Shown here one piece after another: positions 30,823 to 38,842 of a stretch of 64,000 nucleotides of DNA; position 1 is the first letter of the stretch; every line of letters begins with the position of its first letter. The notes beneath the pieces were generated by a model. The model was not told where the DNA came from and did no database searches. It worked only from the letters and a program-made list of their open reading frames with translations. The translations under genes were made by a program, and so were the position numbers. The DNA is from Paracoccus sediminis (lineage in GTDB: Bacteria > Pseudomonadota > Alphaproteobacteria > Rhodobacterales > Rhodobacteraceae), in the NCBI RefSeq assembly GCF_900188295.1, contig NZ_FZNM01000007.1:83279-147278 (forward strand). Reading direction: 5' to 3'.

Positions 30823-31296
30823 ATGGTGACTGATGGGCTTCGTTTCGAACCGGAATCGCCCCTAACGGATGATCTGGCGTTGCTGTTTGCCCGCCACACA
30901 GCCGAAATGCACGCCGACACCCCGCCAGAATCGATCCACATGATGCCCAGGACGGCCTTGGCATCCTCCACCATCGATTTTTTCGTGCTGCGGGATTCGG
31001 GCAAGCCTGTCGGCATGGCGGCGCTGAAGCGTCTGGACGGCGATCAGGCCGAGATCAAGTCGATGCATGTCCTCGCCGAGACGAGGGGCAACGGTCTGTC
31101 GCGCCTGATGCTGGATCGGCTGATCGATCATGCCAAAGGGGCGGGCCTGATCCGGCTGGTCCTGGAAACCGGCGCACAGCCAAGTTTTTCCCCGGCACGG
31201 GCGCTTTATACCGCAGCGGGTTTCCGGGAATGCCCTCCGTTCGGCGATTACCGCCCGGATCCCAACAGCGTCTTCATGGCACAGGCCTTGGCGTGA
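30823..31296 (+). CDS. GNAT family N-acetyltransferase
   Basis: A 157-residue Gcn5-related acetyltransferase. IDFFVLRDSGKPVGMAALKRL is the central strand pair and ETRGNGLSRLMLDRLIDHA carries the acetyl-CoA-binding R/Q-x-x-G-x-G/A pattern in a slightly altered form (RGNGLS). The C-terminal FSPARALYTAAGFRECPPFGDY is typical of small-molecule or peptide acetylases near E. coli YsnE/PhnO-like proteins. Substrate is unknown. The start has a weak ribosome binding site; GTG 30826 is an alternative. Confidence 0.85.
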   Translation: MVTDGLRFEPESPLTDDLALLFARHTAEMHADTPPESIHMMPRTALASSTIDFFVLRDSGKPVGMAALKRLDGDQAEIKSMHVLAETRGNGLSRLMLDRLIDHAKGAGLIRLVLETGAQPSFSPARALYTAAGFRECPPFGDYRPDPNSVFMAQALA

Positions 31297-31379
31297 GCCT
31301 TGGCCGGTCAAACCGATCCACCGACGCGGGTGCAGCCTCACTTGCGCATTGATGCGCGATCCCGCAAAAGATCGGCAAC

Positions 31380-31456
31380 GGTCCCGTAGCTCAACCGGAT
31401 AGAGCAAGTGACTTCTAATCACTAGGCTGGGGGTTCGAGTCCTCCCGGGATCGCCA
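31380..31456 (+). tRNA. tRNA-Arg, anticodon TCT
   Basis: Folds into a standard cloverleaf: acceptor GGTCCCG with CGGGATC (one G-T pair), D arm, anticodon stem AGTGA/TCACT with loop CTTCTAA giving anticodon TCT, and T arm GGGGGTTCGAGTCCTCC. Discriminator G and an encoded CCA (31454-31456). It reads AGA/AGG arginine codons, rare in this GC-rich genome. The 3' end is echoed about 430 bases downstream. Confidence 0.96.
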
Positions 31457-31893
31457 GATGCTGCTTCGACGGAACCGCTTGCAAGGTTCGCCTCGCGCTG
31501 ATCGGGGCGCAGCGCCGACGTGTTGACATCGCATCGGATCACCTGGCGATGTTTCACCGTCCTTGAACCCCTCATGCCCGGCGTGTCGTGAAGCTGTCCG
31601 GAATGGTGCCAAAGCTATCCCTGCGCCGGCCAGTCCGCCCAAGTTGCACAGCGTTGGAGCCTATGGGTGGTCGGGGAACGTTCAAGGGGTTTGGCCGATA
31701 CGGGCAGGATCACGGATCGGATGAGACCGGTCATAGGGACGGCCCATAGGGGAGGGGTTGGGCTGTGTGCATGGACGGCTTCGAACCGCCCTTGCAAGGC
31801 AATGATGCCCATATCACCGCTGTCTGACGGGTTTTCAGCCCAAGGGCGTTTGTTCCAAATGATTGCGGCAGCCCTTTCGGGATCGCCAAAATG
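31457..31893. other. Non-coding region after tRNA-Arg, with a tRNA-3'-end-like repeat
   Basis: About 440 bases without a believable gene; short minus-strand ORFs here have no family features and one is antisense to the tRNA. The segment CGGGATCGCCA, equal to the tRNA 3' end, recurs at about 31876-31886. An 8-base inverted repeat, CCTATGGG (31660-31667) and CCCATAGG (31743-31750), could close a structured RNA. No integrase is present. Confidence 0.5.
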
Positions 31894-31921
31894 AAACAGG
31901 CTGGCAATTGCCAGCCTGTTT
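31894..31921 (-). terminator. Bidirectional hairpin after the DUF1236 gene
   Basis: Twelve perfect pairs (AAACAGGCTGGC with GCCAGCCTGTTT) around AATT, with A runs on the left and T on the right arm end. It lies 20 bases after the stop of the minus-strand DUF1236 gene and should terminate it. Confidence 0.85.
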
Positions 31922-31941
31922 CCGATCAAAGGATCGAGCGA

Positions 31942-32415
31942 TCATTCATAGACGTGGATGATCTTTCTCGTTTCCGGCTCAATCAGAACCGGACGGTCGT
32001 TCACATAGACGTATTGGTATTGGGTGTCGGGAACGACTTGCACGGGGGCGGTTTCAGGTACCACTGCGCCTACGGCCACGTTGTTTAGCATCACGGACTC
32101 GGTCTTGTTCTCCAGCACATAGGTGCGCGTTGCCGGGGTCAGCGCGTCCTCGGATACGTCACCCATCACCGCCCCGGCCAGACCGCCAACGGCGGCGCCG
32201 ACGGGGCCGCCCACGACGGCGCCGGCAATGGCACCGGATGCCGCACCGCCGACGGCGCCGCCGCCCGTGGTGCTGGGATCGGTTTCAGTCGTGGTGACGG
32301 TGGTCGACGGGGTCGTGACGACGACGGGGTTCGGTTCGGTCACGACGGTGGTTTGCGCGAAGGCCGCACCGGCGGCCAGGGTGGCGGCTGCGGTCATGGT
32401 CATCAGGCTTTTCAT
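31942..32415 (-). CDS. Secreted DUF1236 protein with glycine-zipper segment
   Basis: A 157-residue exported protein. Residues 1-20 are a Sec signal peptide ending GAAFAQ. A Thr/Val/Pro-rich linker follows, then a Gly/Ala-rich stretch (GGGAVGGAASGAIAGAVVGG and on) that looks like a membrane-inserting glycine zipper, and a C-terminal DUF1236-type domain ending YVYVNDRPVLIEPETRKIIH. Function of DUF1236 is unknown. The ATG at 32415 has GGAG at good distance; the longer upstream frame lacks a signal peptide. Monocistronic, with its own terminator. Confidence 0.87.
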   Translation of the reverse strand: MKSLMTMTAAATLAAGAAFAQTTVVTEPNPVVVTTPSTTVTTTETDPSTTGGGAVGGAASGAIAGAVVGGPVGAAVGGLAGAVMGDVSEDALTPATRTYVLENKTESVMLNNVAVGAVVPETAPVQVVPDTQYQYVYVNDRPVLIEPETRKIIHVYE

Positions 32416-32627
32416 GGCATGTCTCCGTTCTTGCGCCGCTACAAGCCTTGGAAAGTAAAAAGAGTTCCCGGTCCGAATTGGAAGTTGCCGCAAGCCTGAG
32501 TTCTTTTTCGCCCGTTGGATGATGCGGTGTCGTCCTCGGTCAACCGGGGGTGGCCCAGCGGTTCGAACGGCGCCGATCACGACGACATTTTTCAGGGCGG
32601 CGGGTGCGCCGCCATCGCGGTGTGGCC

Positions 32628-34097
32628 TCAATTCCGGGGGGAATCGCCGTGATGTTCGCGCATCTGGTCGATGTCGCCCAAGCTGCCGGGATAGGGCTTA
32701 CGGCTGGCCTTGTTCCAGATCCAGGTCGCCCCCCACAACAGGATGCCGATGGCCAGCAACCATCCCGCGATACGGTACTGGTCCATCTGCGCGGCACTGC
32801 GCGCCCAAGGCCCGGCCAGGAATGCGCAGCTCACCGCGCCGACATAGGGCAGGACGGCCGGTGCCCGGAAATGGTTGTGCGAGACCGGATGCCGGCGCAG
32901 CACGATCAGCGAAATGTTGACCACGGTGAACACGCACAACAGCAACAGCGATGTCGTGCCGCCCAGCAGGCTGACCGCCGGAAGATTCGATCGCGTTACG
33001 ACGAAATAGATCAGGCCGAAAGCCAGACCCGTGGTGAACAGGATCGCCACCCACGGGGTGCGGCGCGTTCGATGAACAAGGCCAAGGCCATGGGGCAGAA
33101 CCCCCTGGCGCGCCAGCCCGTACAGCAGGCGGCTGGCCATCAGCATGTTTATCAGGGCGGAATTGGCCACCGCGAACATGCCGATGAACGGAAAGATCGT
33201 GTCGAACGGCAGGTTCGGCGCGCCCGCCCGGACCACCTGCGTCAGGGCGGACCCGAGGTCCGGGTTGGACAGGTCGCCGACCGGCACCAGGGCCACGGCG
33301 CAGATCGACACCAGGATATAGATGACGCCGGTGATTCCCAGTCCGGTCAGCATGATGCGGGGGAAGATGCGGACGGGATCCTTGACCTCCTCGGCCATGT
33401 TGACCGAATCTTCGAACCCCACCATGGCAAAGAAGGCCAAGGCGGTCGCCGCCGTCAGGGACAGGAAGGCGCCCTTTTCGGCGGATGACCGAAAGACCAT
33501 CACCTCGGAGAAGTCTGCGCGGCCCTGGGCCATCGCGTAAAAGCCCACGAAGATAATCATCAGCAGGCCGGTCAGCTCCACGCAGGTCAGCACCACGTTC
33601 GCCTTGACGCTTTCGCCGACGCCGCGAAGGTTCACGGCCGCCACCAGCGTCATGAAGCCCAGCGCGATCAGCAGGATGCCCGCGCTACCCTTTTCGAACC
33701 CGAGTCCGAAGCCGTCGTTCAGAAAGCCCGCGAATGCGTTCGACGCCGTCGAGGCCGAGGTGATCCCCGAACACATCACGGTAAAGGCCACGAGGAAGGT
33801 CAGGAAGTGGATGCCAAAGGCGCGGTGCGCATACAGCGCCGCGCCCGCCGCCTGGGGATAGCGCGTCACCAGTTCCAGATAGGAAAACGCGGTGATCGTG
33901 GCCACGAGGAACGCAATCAGGAACGGCGCCCAGGCAGCGCCCCCGACCTCGACCGCGACGGTGCCGGTCAGGGCATAGACCCCGGTCCCCAGAATGTCGC
34001 CCACGATGAACAGCAGCAACAGCTTGGGCCCCATGACACGGTTCAGTTCGGGTTGGTGCGGCGCGGCCGCTGCCCCGGATTGATGCGCCTTTGTCAT
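32628..34097 (-). CDS. APC family amino acid permease
   Basis: Inner-membrane permease of the amino acid-polyamine-organocation superfamily, 489 residues, twelve predicted membrane segments. The first helix carries LLFIVGDILGTGVYALTG, the unwound substrate-binding helix of the family, and FFAMVGFEDSVNMAEEVKDP is the consensus in helix 6. ATG 34097 is preferred because a purine-rich AAAGGGGG sits six bases upstream; ATG 34103 lies directly against it. It runs in the same direction as the LysR gene and has its own palindrome just upstream, so it may belong to the same regulon as the 35-44 kb operon (inference). Substrate unknown. Confidence 0.9.
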   Translation of the reverse strand: MTKAHQSGAAAAPHQPELNRVMGPKLLLLFIVGDILGTGVYALTGTVAVEVGGAAWAPFLIAFLVATITAFSYLELVTRYPQAAGAALYAHRAFGIHFLTFLVAFTVMCSGITSASTASNAFAGFLNDGFGLGFEKGSAGILLIALGFMTLVAAVNLRGVGESVKANVVLTCVELTGLLMIIFVGFYAMAQGRADFSEVMVFRSSAEKGAFLSLTAATALAFFAMVGFEDSVNMAEEVKDPVRIFPRIMLTGLGITGVIYILVSICAVALVPVGDLSNPDLGSALTQVVRAGAPNLPFDTIFPFIGMFAVANSALINMLMASRLLYGLARQGVLPHGLGLVHRTRRTPWVAILFTTGLAFGLIYFVVTRSNLPAVSLLGGTTSLLLLCVFTVVNISLIVLRRHPVSHNHFRAPAVLPYVGAVSCAFLAGPWARSAAQMDQYRIAGWLLAIGILLWGATWIWNKASRKPYPGSLGDIDQMREHHGDSPRN

Positions 34098-34109
34098 GTC
34101 CATCCCCCT

Positions 34110-34130
34110 TTGACATCACGTCAATGTCAA
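34110..34130 (-). promoter_or_regulatory. Operator-like palindrome before the APC permease
   Basis: TTGACAT and ATGTCAA are perfect inverted arms separated by seven bases, lying 12 bases upstream of the permease start and 45 bases after the lysR stop. Size and placement suit a dimeric repressor or a LysR-type site. Confidence 0.55.
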
Positions 34131-34175
34131 GACTGTTCCCCAAGTTGCATTGCGGCAAGCGGAATCGCGCAATGC

Positions 34176-35069
34176 TCAGGCCGGGCGCACCAGTTCCGAT
34201 CCCCGCGCGCGCAGGCTGTCGGTCAGGAAGGCGATCACCGCGCGTTCCCGGCGCATGGCCCGCACGTCGCGGTGGCAGGTCAGCCAATAGGTGCGGTTCA
34301 GCGTCACCTGGTCCTGCAAAACGATCCTCAGTTCGGGATATTTCACGGCGATGTAATGCGGCAGGACCGCGATCCCCAGATGGTTCCGTGCCGCCGCCAG
34401 CTGGTTGAACACGCTGGAGCTTTTGATGGACGCGCGGATCCCCGGCAGAACCTCGTTCAGATAGTCCAGTCCGGGGGCGAAGATCATCTCCTCAATATAG
34501 CCGATGATGCGGTGCTGGCGCAGATCCTCGGGCCGGGTCACGGGACGGCCGGCCGCAAGACAGGTTTCGGTCGCATAAAGATGCAGCGTATAGTTGGCCA
34601 GCCGCTCGGACCGGTAAGGCCCGCTGGAAATGGGATCCAGCGTGACCGACATGTCCGCCTCGCGCCGCGACAGGGACAGGATCTGCGGCATGGTGATAAG
34701 CTCCAGCGAGATCAGCGGGAACTGCGCGATGAAATCGGGCCACAGATGCTGCGAAAACAGGCTGGCGAAACCTTCCGGCACCGCCAGCCGCAATGGTCCC
34801 GCCTGGCGCGACGCCGCGCCCTGTTCGACGGGGATCTGCTCGGCCGCTTCCTCCATGCGCTCAGCCGTTTCGACAAGGCGGCGACCTGCGGGCGTGGGTT
34901 CGTATCCGCGGGGATTGCGTTCGAAAAGGCGGGCGTTCAGCGCCTGTTCAAGCCGGTCGATCCGCCGCGACACCGTGACATGGGACGTGCCCAGAATCCG
35001 TGCGGCACGCGACAACTGCCCCTCGCGGGCGACAGCAAGAAAGAACTGGAGGTCGTCCCAACTGAGCAT
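34176..35069 (-). CDS. LysR family transcriptional regulator
   Basis: A 297-residue LysR-type regulator. The winged helix-turn-helix is at residues 4-62 (DDLQFFLAVAREGQLSRAARILGTSHVTVSRRIDRLE, written here only as the family pattern LxxFxxVxxxGSxxxAA), followed by a linker helix and a periplasmic-binding-like effector domain. The serine usual in the recognition segment is present. It is divergent from the ABC operon starting at 35260, the classic arrangement for a LysR regulator of that operon. Two inverted repeats lie between them. Confidence 0.92.
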   Translation of the reverse strand: MLSWDDLQFFLAVAREGQLSRAARILGTSHVTVSRRIDRLEQALNARLFERNPRGYEPTPAGRRLVETAERMEEAAEQIPVEQGAASRQAGPLRLAVPEGFASLFSQHLWPDFIAQFPLISLELITMPQILSLSRREADMSVTLDPISSGPYRSERLANYTLHLYATETCLAAGRPVTRPEDLRQHRIIGYIEEMIFAPGLDYLNEVLPGIRASIKSSSVFNQLAAARNHLGIAVLPHYIAVKYPELRIVLQDQVTLNRTYWLTCHRDVRAMRRERAVIAFLTDSLRARGSELVRPA

Positions 35070-35073
35070 GATT

Positions 35074-35098
35074 GTTCAAATTCGTGCAGAACCTGAAC
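35074..35098. promoter_or_regulatory. Inverted repeat in the lysR-ABC intergenic region
   Basis: GTTCA and TGAAC separated by 15 bases, starting five bases upstream of the lysR start. Position fits an autoregulatory site for the LysR protein. Confidence 0.45.
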
Positions 35099-35111
35099 GA
35101 AATTAGACGGG

Positions 35112-35130
35112 TTTGAACGCTTGTGTCAAA
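35112..35130. promoter_or_regulatory. Candidate LysR-type binding site (T-N11-A pattern)
   Basis: TTTGA and TCAAA are perfect inverted arms with nine bases between, containing the T-N11-A core of LysR sites. It lies 130 bases before the binding-protein gene and 43 before lysR. Confidence 0.55.
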
Positions 35131-35259
35131 GTGACTTTAGGGTCATCCTTTCCGCTGAACGTGGGCTGGTGGAGAGGCTCTCGTCACTATTGAAAAAAAA
35201 CATCGTCCAGGTCTGCGGCCGCGCCGCGGTGCCCATGGAAAATGTTCAGGGGAGGTTTC

Positions 35260-36462
35260 ATGCGTAAACTACTGTTGTCCGCCGCATCCGTCGGCCTGCT
35301 GGCCGCACCCGCCGTGGCCGAGATTTCGGACGGCAAGGTCAAGATCGGCATTCTGAACGACCAGTCCGGCGTCTATTCGGACTTTGGCGGCAAGAATTCC
35401 TATGAAGCCGCGCTGATGGCGGTCGAGGATTTCGGCGGCACCGTTCTGGACGCGCCTATCCAGGTCGTGACCGCCGACCACCAGAACAAGGCGGACATCG
35501 CATCCAACATCGCCCGCCAGTGGTACGACACCGAACAGGTGGACAGCATCATGGAGCTGACCACCTCGTCCGTGGCCCTGGCCGTGCAGGCGTTGTCCAG
35601 GGAAAAAAGCAAGATCACCATGACGACGGGCGCCGCTACGACGGAACTGACCGGCGCGCAGTGTTCCCCCTATGGTTTCCACTGGGCCTATGACACGCAC
35701 GCCTTGGCCGTGGGCACCGGCGGCGCGCTTGTGAAGGAGGGCGGCGACAGCTGGTTCTTCCTGACCGCCGACTATGCCTTTGGATATTCGCTGGAAGAAC
35801 AGACCAGCGCATTCGTGACCGAAAACGGCGGCACCGTGACCGGTTCCGTCCGTCACCCGCTGGCCTCGACCGACTTCTCGTCCTTCCTGCTGCAAGCGCA
35901 GTCGTCGGGCGCCAAGGTCATCGGTCTGGCCAATGCCGGGGCAGACACGCAGAACGCCATCAAGCAGGCCGCCGAATTCGGCATCACCCAAGGCGGACAG
36001 AAACTGGCCGCGCTGCTGTTCACGCTGTCGGACGTGAATGGCCTGGGTGCCGAGGCCGCGCAGGGCCTGAACCTGACCGAAAGCTTCTACTGGAAACGCG
36101 ACGCCGCCAGCGAGGAGTTCGGGCGCCGCTTCATGGAACGCACGGGATCGATGCCGAACATGGTCCACGCGGGCACCTATTCGGCGGTCATGTCCTATCT
36201 GAAGGCCATCGAGGCCGCCGGGACCGATGAAACCGAAGCCGTCGCCGCCAAGCTGCACGAACTGCCCGTCAACGACGTGTTCGCGCAAGACGGCAAGGTC
36301 GGCGCCAACGGCCGCCTTATCAAGGACGTCTATCTGATGGAGGTGAAGGCCCCCGCCGACATCACCGAGGACTGGGACTATTATAACGTGCTGGCGACCA
36401 TTCCGGGCAACGAGGCCTATCTGGATCCGGCCGAAAGCGGCTGCCCGCTTGTCACCCAGTAA
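35260..36462 (+). CDS. ABC transporter substrate-binding protein (branched-chain amino acid type)
   Basis: Periplasmic binding protein of the Leu/Ile/Val-type (Peripla_BP_6) family, 400 residues. Signal peptide MRKLLLSAASVGLLAAPAVA is followed by the mature start EISDGKVKIGILNDQSGVYSD. The chain has both lobes (ADHQNKADIASNIARQWYD in the first, DYAFGYSLEEQTSAFV in the second). The start ATG at 35260 has GGGGAGG upstream. This is the first gene of the eight-gene unit running to 44055 and should define the imported substrate. The binding pocket cannot be read with confidence; members take amino acids, amides, urea, aromatic acids and others. Confidence 0.93.
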   Translation: MRKLLLSAASVGLLAAPAVAEISDGKVKIGILNDQSGVYSDFGGKNSYEAALMAVEDFGGTVLDAPIQVVTADHQNKADIASNIARQWYDTEQVDSIMELTTSSVALAVQALSREKSKITMTTGAATTELTGAQCSPYGFHWAYDTHALAVGTGGALVKEGGDSWFFLTADYAFGYSLEEQTSAFVTENGGTVTGSVRHPLASTDFSSFLLQAQSSGAKVIGLANAGADTQNAIKQAAEFGITQGGQKLAALLFTLSDVNGLGAEAAQGLNLTESFYWKRDAASEEFGRRFMERTGSMPNMVHAGTYSAVMSYLKAIEAAGTDETEAVAAKLHELPVNDVFAQDGKVGANGRLIKDVYLMEVKAPADITEDWDYYNVLATIPGNEAYLDPAESGCPLVTQ

Positions 36463-36471
36463 GGCGATCCC

Positions 36472-37251
36472 ATGAACCTTGCGCCTTCCATGACGCAAAC
36501 CGAACCGCGGGTGGTCCTTTCCGCCCGCGGCCTCGGCAAGGATTTTTCCGGCTTTACCGCCGTCAACAATGTCGACCTGGACGTAGAGCACGCCCGCATT
36601 CATGCCCTGATTGGTCCGAACGGCGCGGGCAAGACCACGGTCTTCAACCTGCTGACCAAGTTCCTGCAACCGACGCGCGGCAAGATCACGCTGCTGGGCC
36701 AGGACATAACCCAGACCAAGCCCGACAAGGTAGCCCGCATGGGGCTGGTGCGGTCCTTCCAGATCTCGGCCGTGTTTCCCCACCTGACGGTGCGCGAAAA
36801 CGTCAAGGTCGCCTTGCAGCGGCCCGCCGGGCTGGCCGTGCAGTTCTGGAAGCCGCTGTCGTCGCTGGACCGGCTGAACGCGCGCGCCGACGAACTGATC
36901 GACCACCTGGGCCTGACGCCTTACCGCGACCACCGCGCCGCCGACCTGTCCTATGGCCGCAAGCGCGTGCTGGAAATCGCCACGACCCTGGCGCTGGAGC
37001 CTGAAGTTCTGCTGCTGGACGAACCGATGGCCGGGATGGGCCAGGAGGATGTCCACATGGTGGCCGAGATCATCCGCGACGTGGCGAAGACACGCGCGGT
37101 CCTGATGGTCGAGCACAACCTGAACGTAGTCGCCGACATTTGCCACCACGTCACCGTGCTGCAACGGGGTGAAATCATCGCAACCGGCGATTACGCCACC
37201 GTGTCCGCCGATCCGCGCGTGCGCACCGCCTATATGGGAACCGAGGAATGA
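36472..37251 (+). CDS. ABC transporter ATP-binding protein, LivG type
   Basis: First of two ATPases of the importer, 259 residues. Walker A GPNGAGKTT, the degenerate signature LSYGRKRVLEIA, Walker B VLLLDEPMAGMG and the switch H in VEHNL are all present, followed by the BCA_ABC_TP_C end typical of LivG. It starts nine bases after the binding-protein stop; ATG 36490 is an alternative start. Its stop overlaps livF (ATGA). Confidence 0.95.
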   Translation: MNLAPSMTQTEPRVVLSARGLGKDFSGFTAVNNVDLDVEHARIHALIGPNGAGKTTVFNLLTKFLQPTRGKITLLGQDITQTKPDKVARMGLVRSFQISAVFPHLTVRENVKVALQRPAGLAVQFWKPLSSLDRLNARADELIDHLGLTPYRDHRAADLSYGRKRVLEIATTLALEPEVLLLDEPMAGMGQEDVHMVAEIIRDVAKTRAVLMVEHNLNVVADICHHVTVLQRGEIIATGDYATVSADPRVRTAYMGTEE

Positions 37252-37952
37252 CGGCCCCGCTGTTGGAAACCGCCGGGCTTCAGGCCTGGTACGGCGAAAG
37301 CCATGTGCTGCACGGCGTCGATCTGCACGTCCACGAAGGCGAGATGATCTGCATCCTGGGCCGCAACGGCATGGGCAAGACCACGACGCTGCGCACGATC
37401 ATGGGCATCCTGCGCAAGCGCACGGGCCGCATCACCTTTGCGGGCCAGGATCTGATGTCCGTGCCCCTGCACAAGACCGCCCGCGCGGGCCTGGGCTTCG
37501 TCCCCGAGGAGCGCGGCATCTTCGCCACCCTGTCGGTCGAGGAAAACCTGATGCTGCCCCCCAAGGTGGCGGATGGCGGCATGACCGTGGCCGAGATTTA
37601 CGACCTGTTCCCGAACCTGTCCGAACGCCGTAACAGCCCCGGCACGAAACTGTCTGGGGGGGAACAGCAGATGCTGGCCATGGCGCGGATCCTGCGCACC
37701 GGCGCGCGCTGCCTGCTGCTGGACGAGCCGACCGAGGGGCTGGCCCCCGTCATCATCAACGCCATCGGCGACGTGCTGCGGCAACTGAAACAGCGCGGCA
37801 TGACCGTGGTGCTGGTGGAACAGAACTTCCGCTTCGCCGCCAAGGTCGCGGACCGCTTTTACCTGATGGACCATGGCACGATGACCGCCGAATTCCCGGT
37901 ATCCGACCTGCCGAACCGGATGGACCTGCTGCATCGGGAACTGGGGGTGTGA
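37248..37952 (+). CDS. ABC transporter ATP-binding protein, LivF type
   Basis: Second ATPase, 234 residues, with Walker A GRNGMGKTT, signature LSGGEQQMLAMARIL, and Walker B LLLDEPTEGLAP. The start overlaps the previous stop by four bases. It would pair with the LivG-type subunit beneath the two permeases. Confidence 0.95.
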   Translation: MTAPLLETAGLQAWYGESHVLHGVDLHVHEGEMICILGRNGMGKTTTLRTIMGILRKRTGRITFAGQDLMSVPLHKTARAGLGFVPEERGIFATLSVEENLMLPPKVADGGMTVAEIYDLFPNLSERRNSPGTKLSGGEQQMLAMARILRTGARCLLLDEPTEGLAPVIINAIGDVLRQLKQRGMTVVLVEQNFRFAAKVADRFYLMDHGTMTAEFPVSDLPNRMDLLHRELGV

Positions 37953-37953
37953 C

Positions 37954-38841
37954 ATGACCATGATCTTCGGCATTCCCGTTCAGGCGCTGATGGGCCAGCT
38001 GCTGGTGGGGCTTATCAACGGATCCTTCTATGCGCTGCTGTCGCTTGGCCTGGCCGTGATCTTTGGCCTGCTGCGCGTCATCAACTTTGCCCATGGCGCG
38101 CAATACATGCTGGGGGCCTTTACCGCGCTGCTGCTGCTGACGGTGGGCGGCGTCAACTACTGGCTGGCGCTGATCGCGGCGCCGCTGATCGTCGGGCTGT
38201 TCGGCGCGATCATCGAACGCACGATGCTGTCGCGGCTGTACAAGCTGGACCATCTGTATGGGCTGCTGTTCACCTTCGGGCTGGCCTTGGCGATCGAGGG
38301 GACGTTCCGGTATTTCTACGGCGCGTCCGGCATGCCCTATGCGGCGCCCGGCGCGCTGACCGGGGCGGTGAACCTGGGCTTCATGTTCCTGCCGATCTAT
38401 CGCGGCTGGGTAGTGATCGCGTCGCTGATCGTGTGCATCGCGGTCTGGTTCATGATCGAGAAGACCAAGCTGGGCGCATATCTGCGCGCGGCCACCGAAA
38501 ATCCGGCGCTCGTGCAAAGCTTTGGCGTGAACGTGCCCTTGCTTCTGACCCTGACCTATGCGCTTGGCGCGGGGCTGGCGGCCTTTGCAGGCGTGCTGGC
38601 CGCGCCCGTCTATCAGGTCAGCCCGCTGATGGGGTCCAACCTCATCATCATCGTCTTTGCCGTGGTCGTGGTCGGCGGCATGGGGTCGATCCTGGGGGCC
38701 ATCGTCACCGGCTACATGCTGGGCGTGGTCGAGGGGCTGACCAAGGTTTTCTACCCCGAGGCGTCCAATATCGTGATCTTCGTCATCATGGCGTTTGTCT
38801 TGATCCTGCGGCCCGCGGGCCTTTTCGGAAAGGATGCCTGA
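37954..38841 (+). CDS. ABC transporter permease, LivH type
   Basis: Membrane subunit of the importer, 295 residues, about eight segments. NGSFYALLSLGLAVIFGLLRVINFAHG is the family N-terminal signature (positions about 17-43, named in part only) and the EAA-like loop ATENPALVQSFGVN follows later. The start is one base after the livF stop; ATG 37960 is an alternative. Confidence 0.94.
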   Translation: MTMIFGIPVQALMGQLLVGLINGSFYALLSLGLAVIFGLLRVINFAHGAQYMLGAFTALLLLTVGGVNYWLALIAAPLIVGLFGAIIERTMLSRLYKLDHLYGLLFTFGLALAIEGTFRYFYGASGMPYAAPGALTGAVNLGFMFLPIYRGWVVIASLIVCIAVWFMIEKTKLGAYLRAATENPALVQSFGVNVPLLLTLTYALGAGLAAFAGVLAAPVYQVSPLMGSNLIIIVFAVVVVGGMGSILGAIVTGYMLGVVEGLTKVFYPEASNIVIFVIMAFVLILRPAGLFGKDA

Positions 38842-38842
38842 C

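Noticed and set aside
31415..31929. Two minus-strand ORFs downstream of tRNA-Arg
   Set aside because: One covers the tRNA in antisense and neither has recognisable features or a good ribosome binding site.
35269..37164. 631-residue minus-strand reading frame
   Set aside because: Antisense to the binding-protein and LivG-type genes, both with clear motifs.
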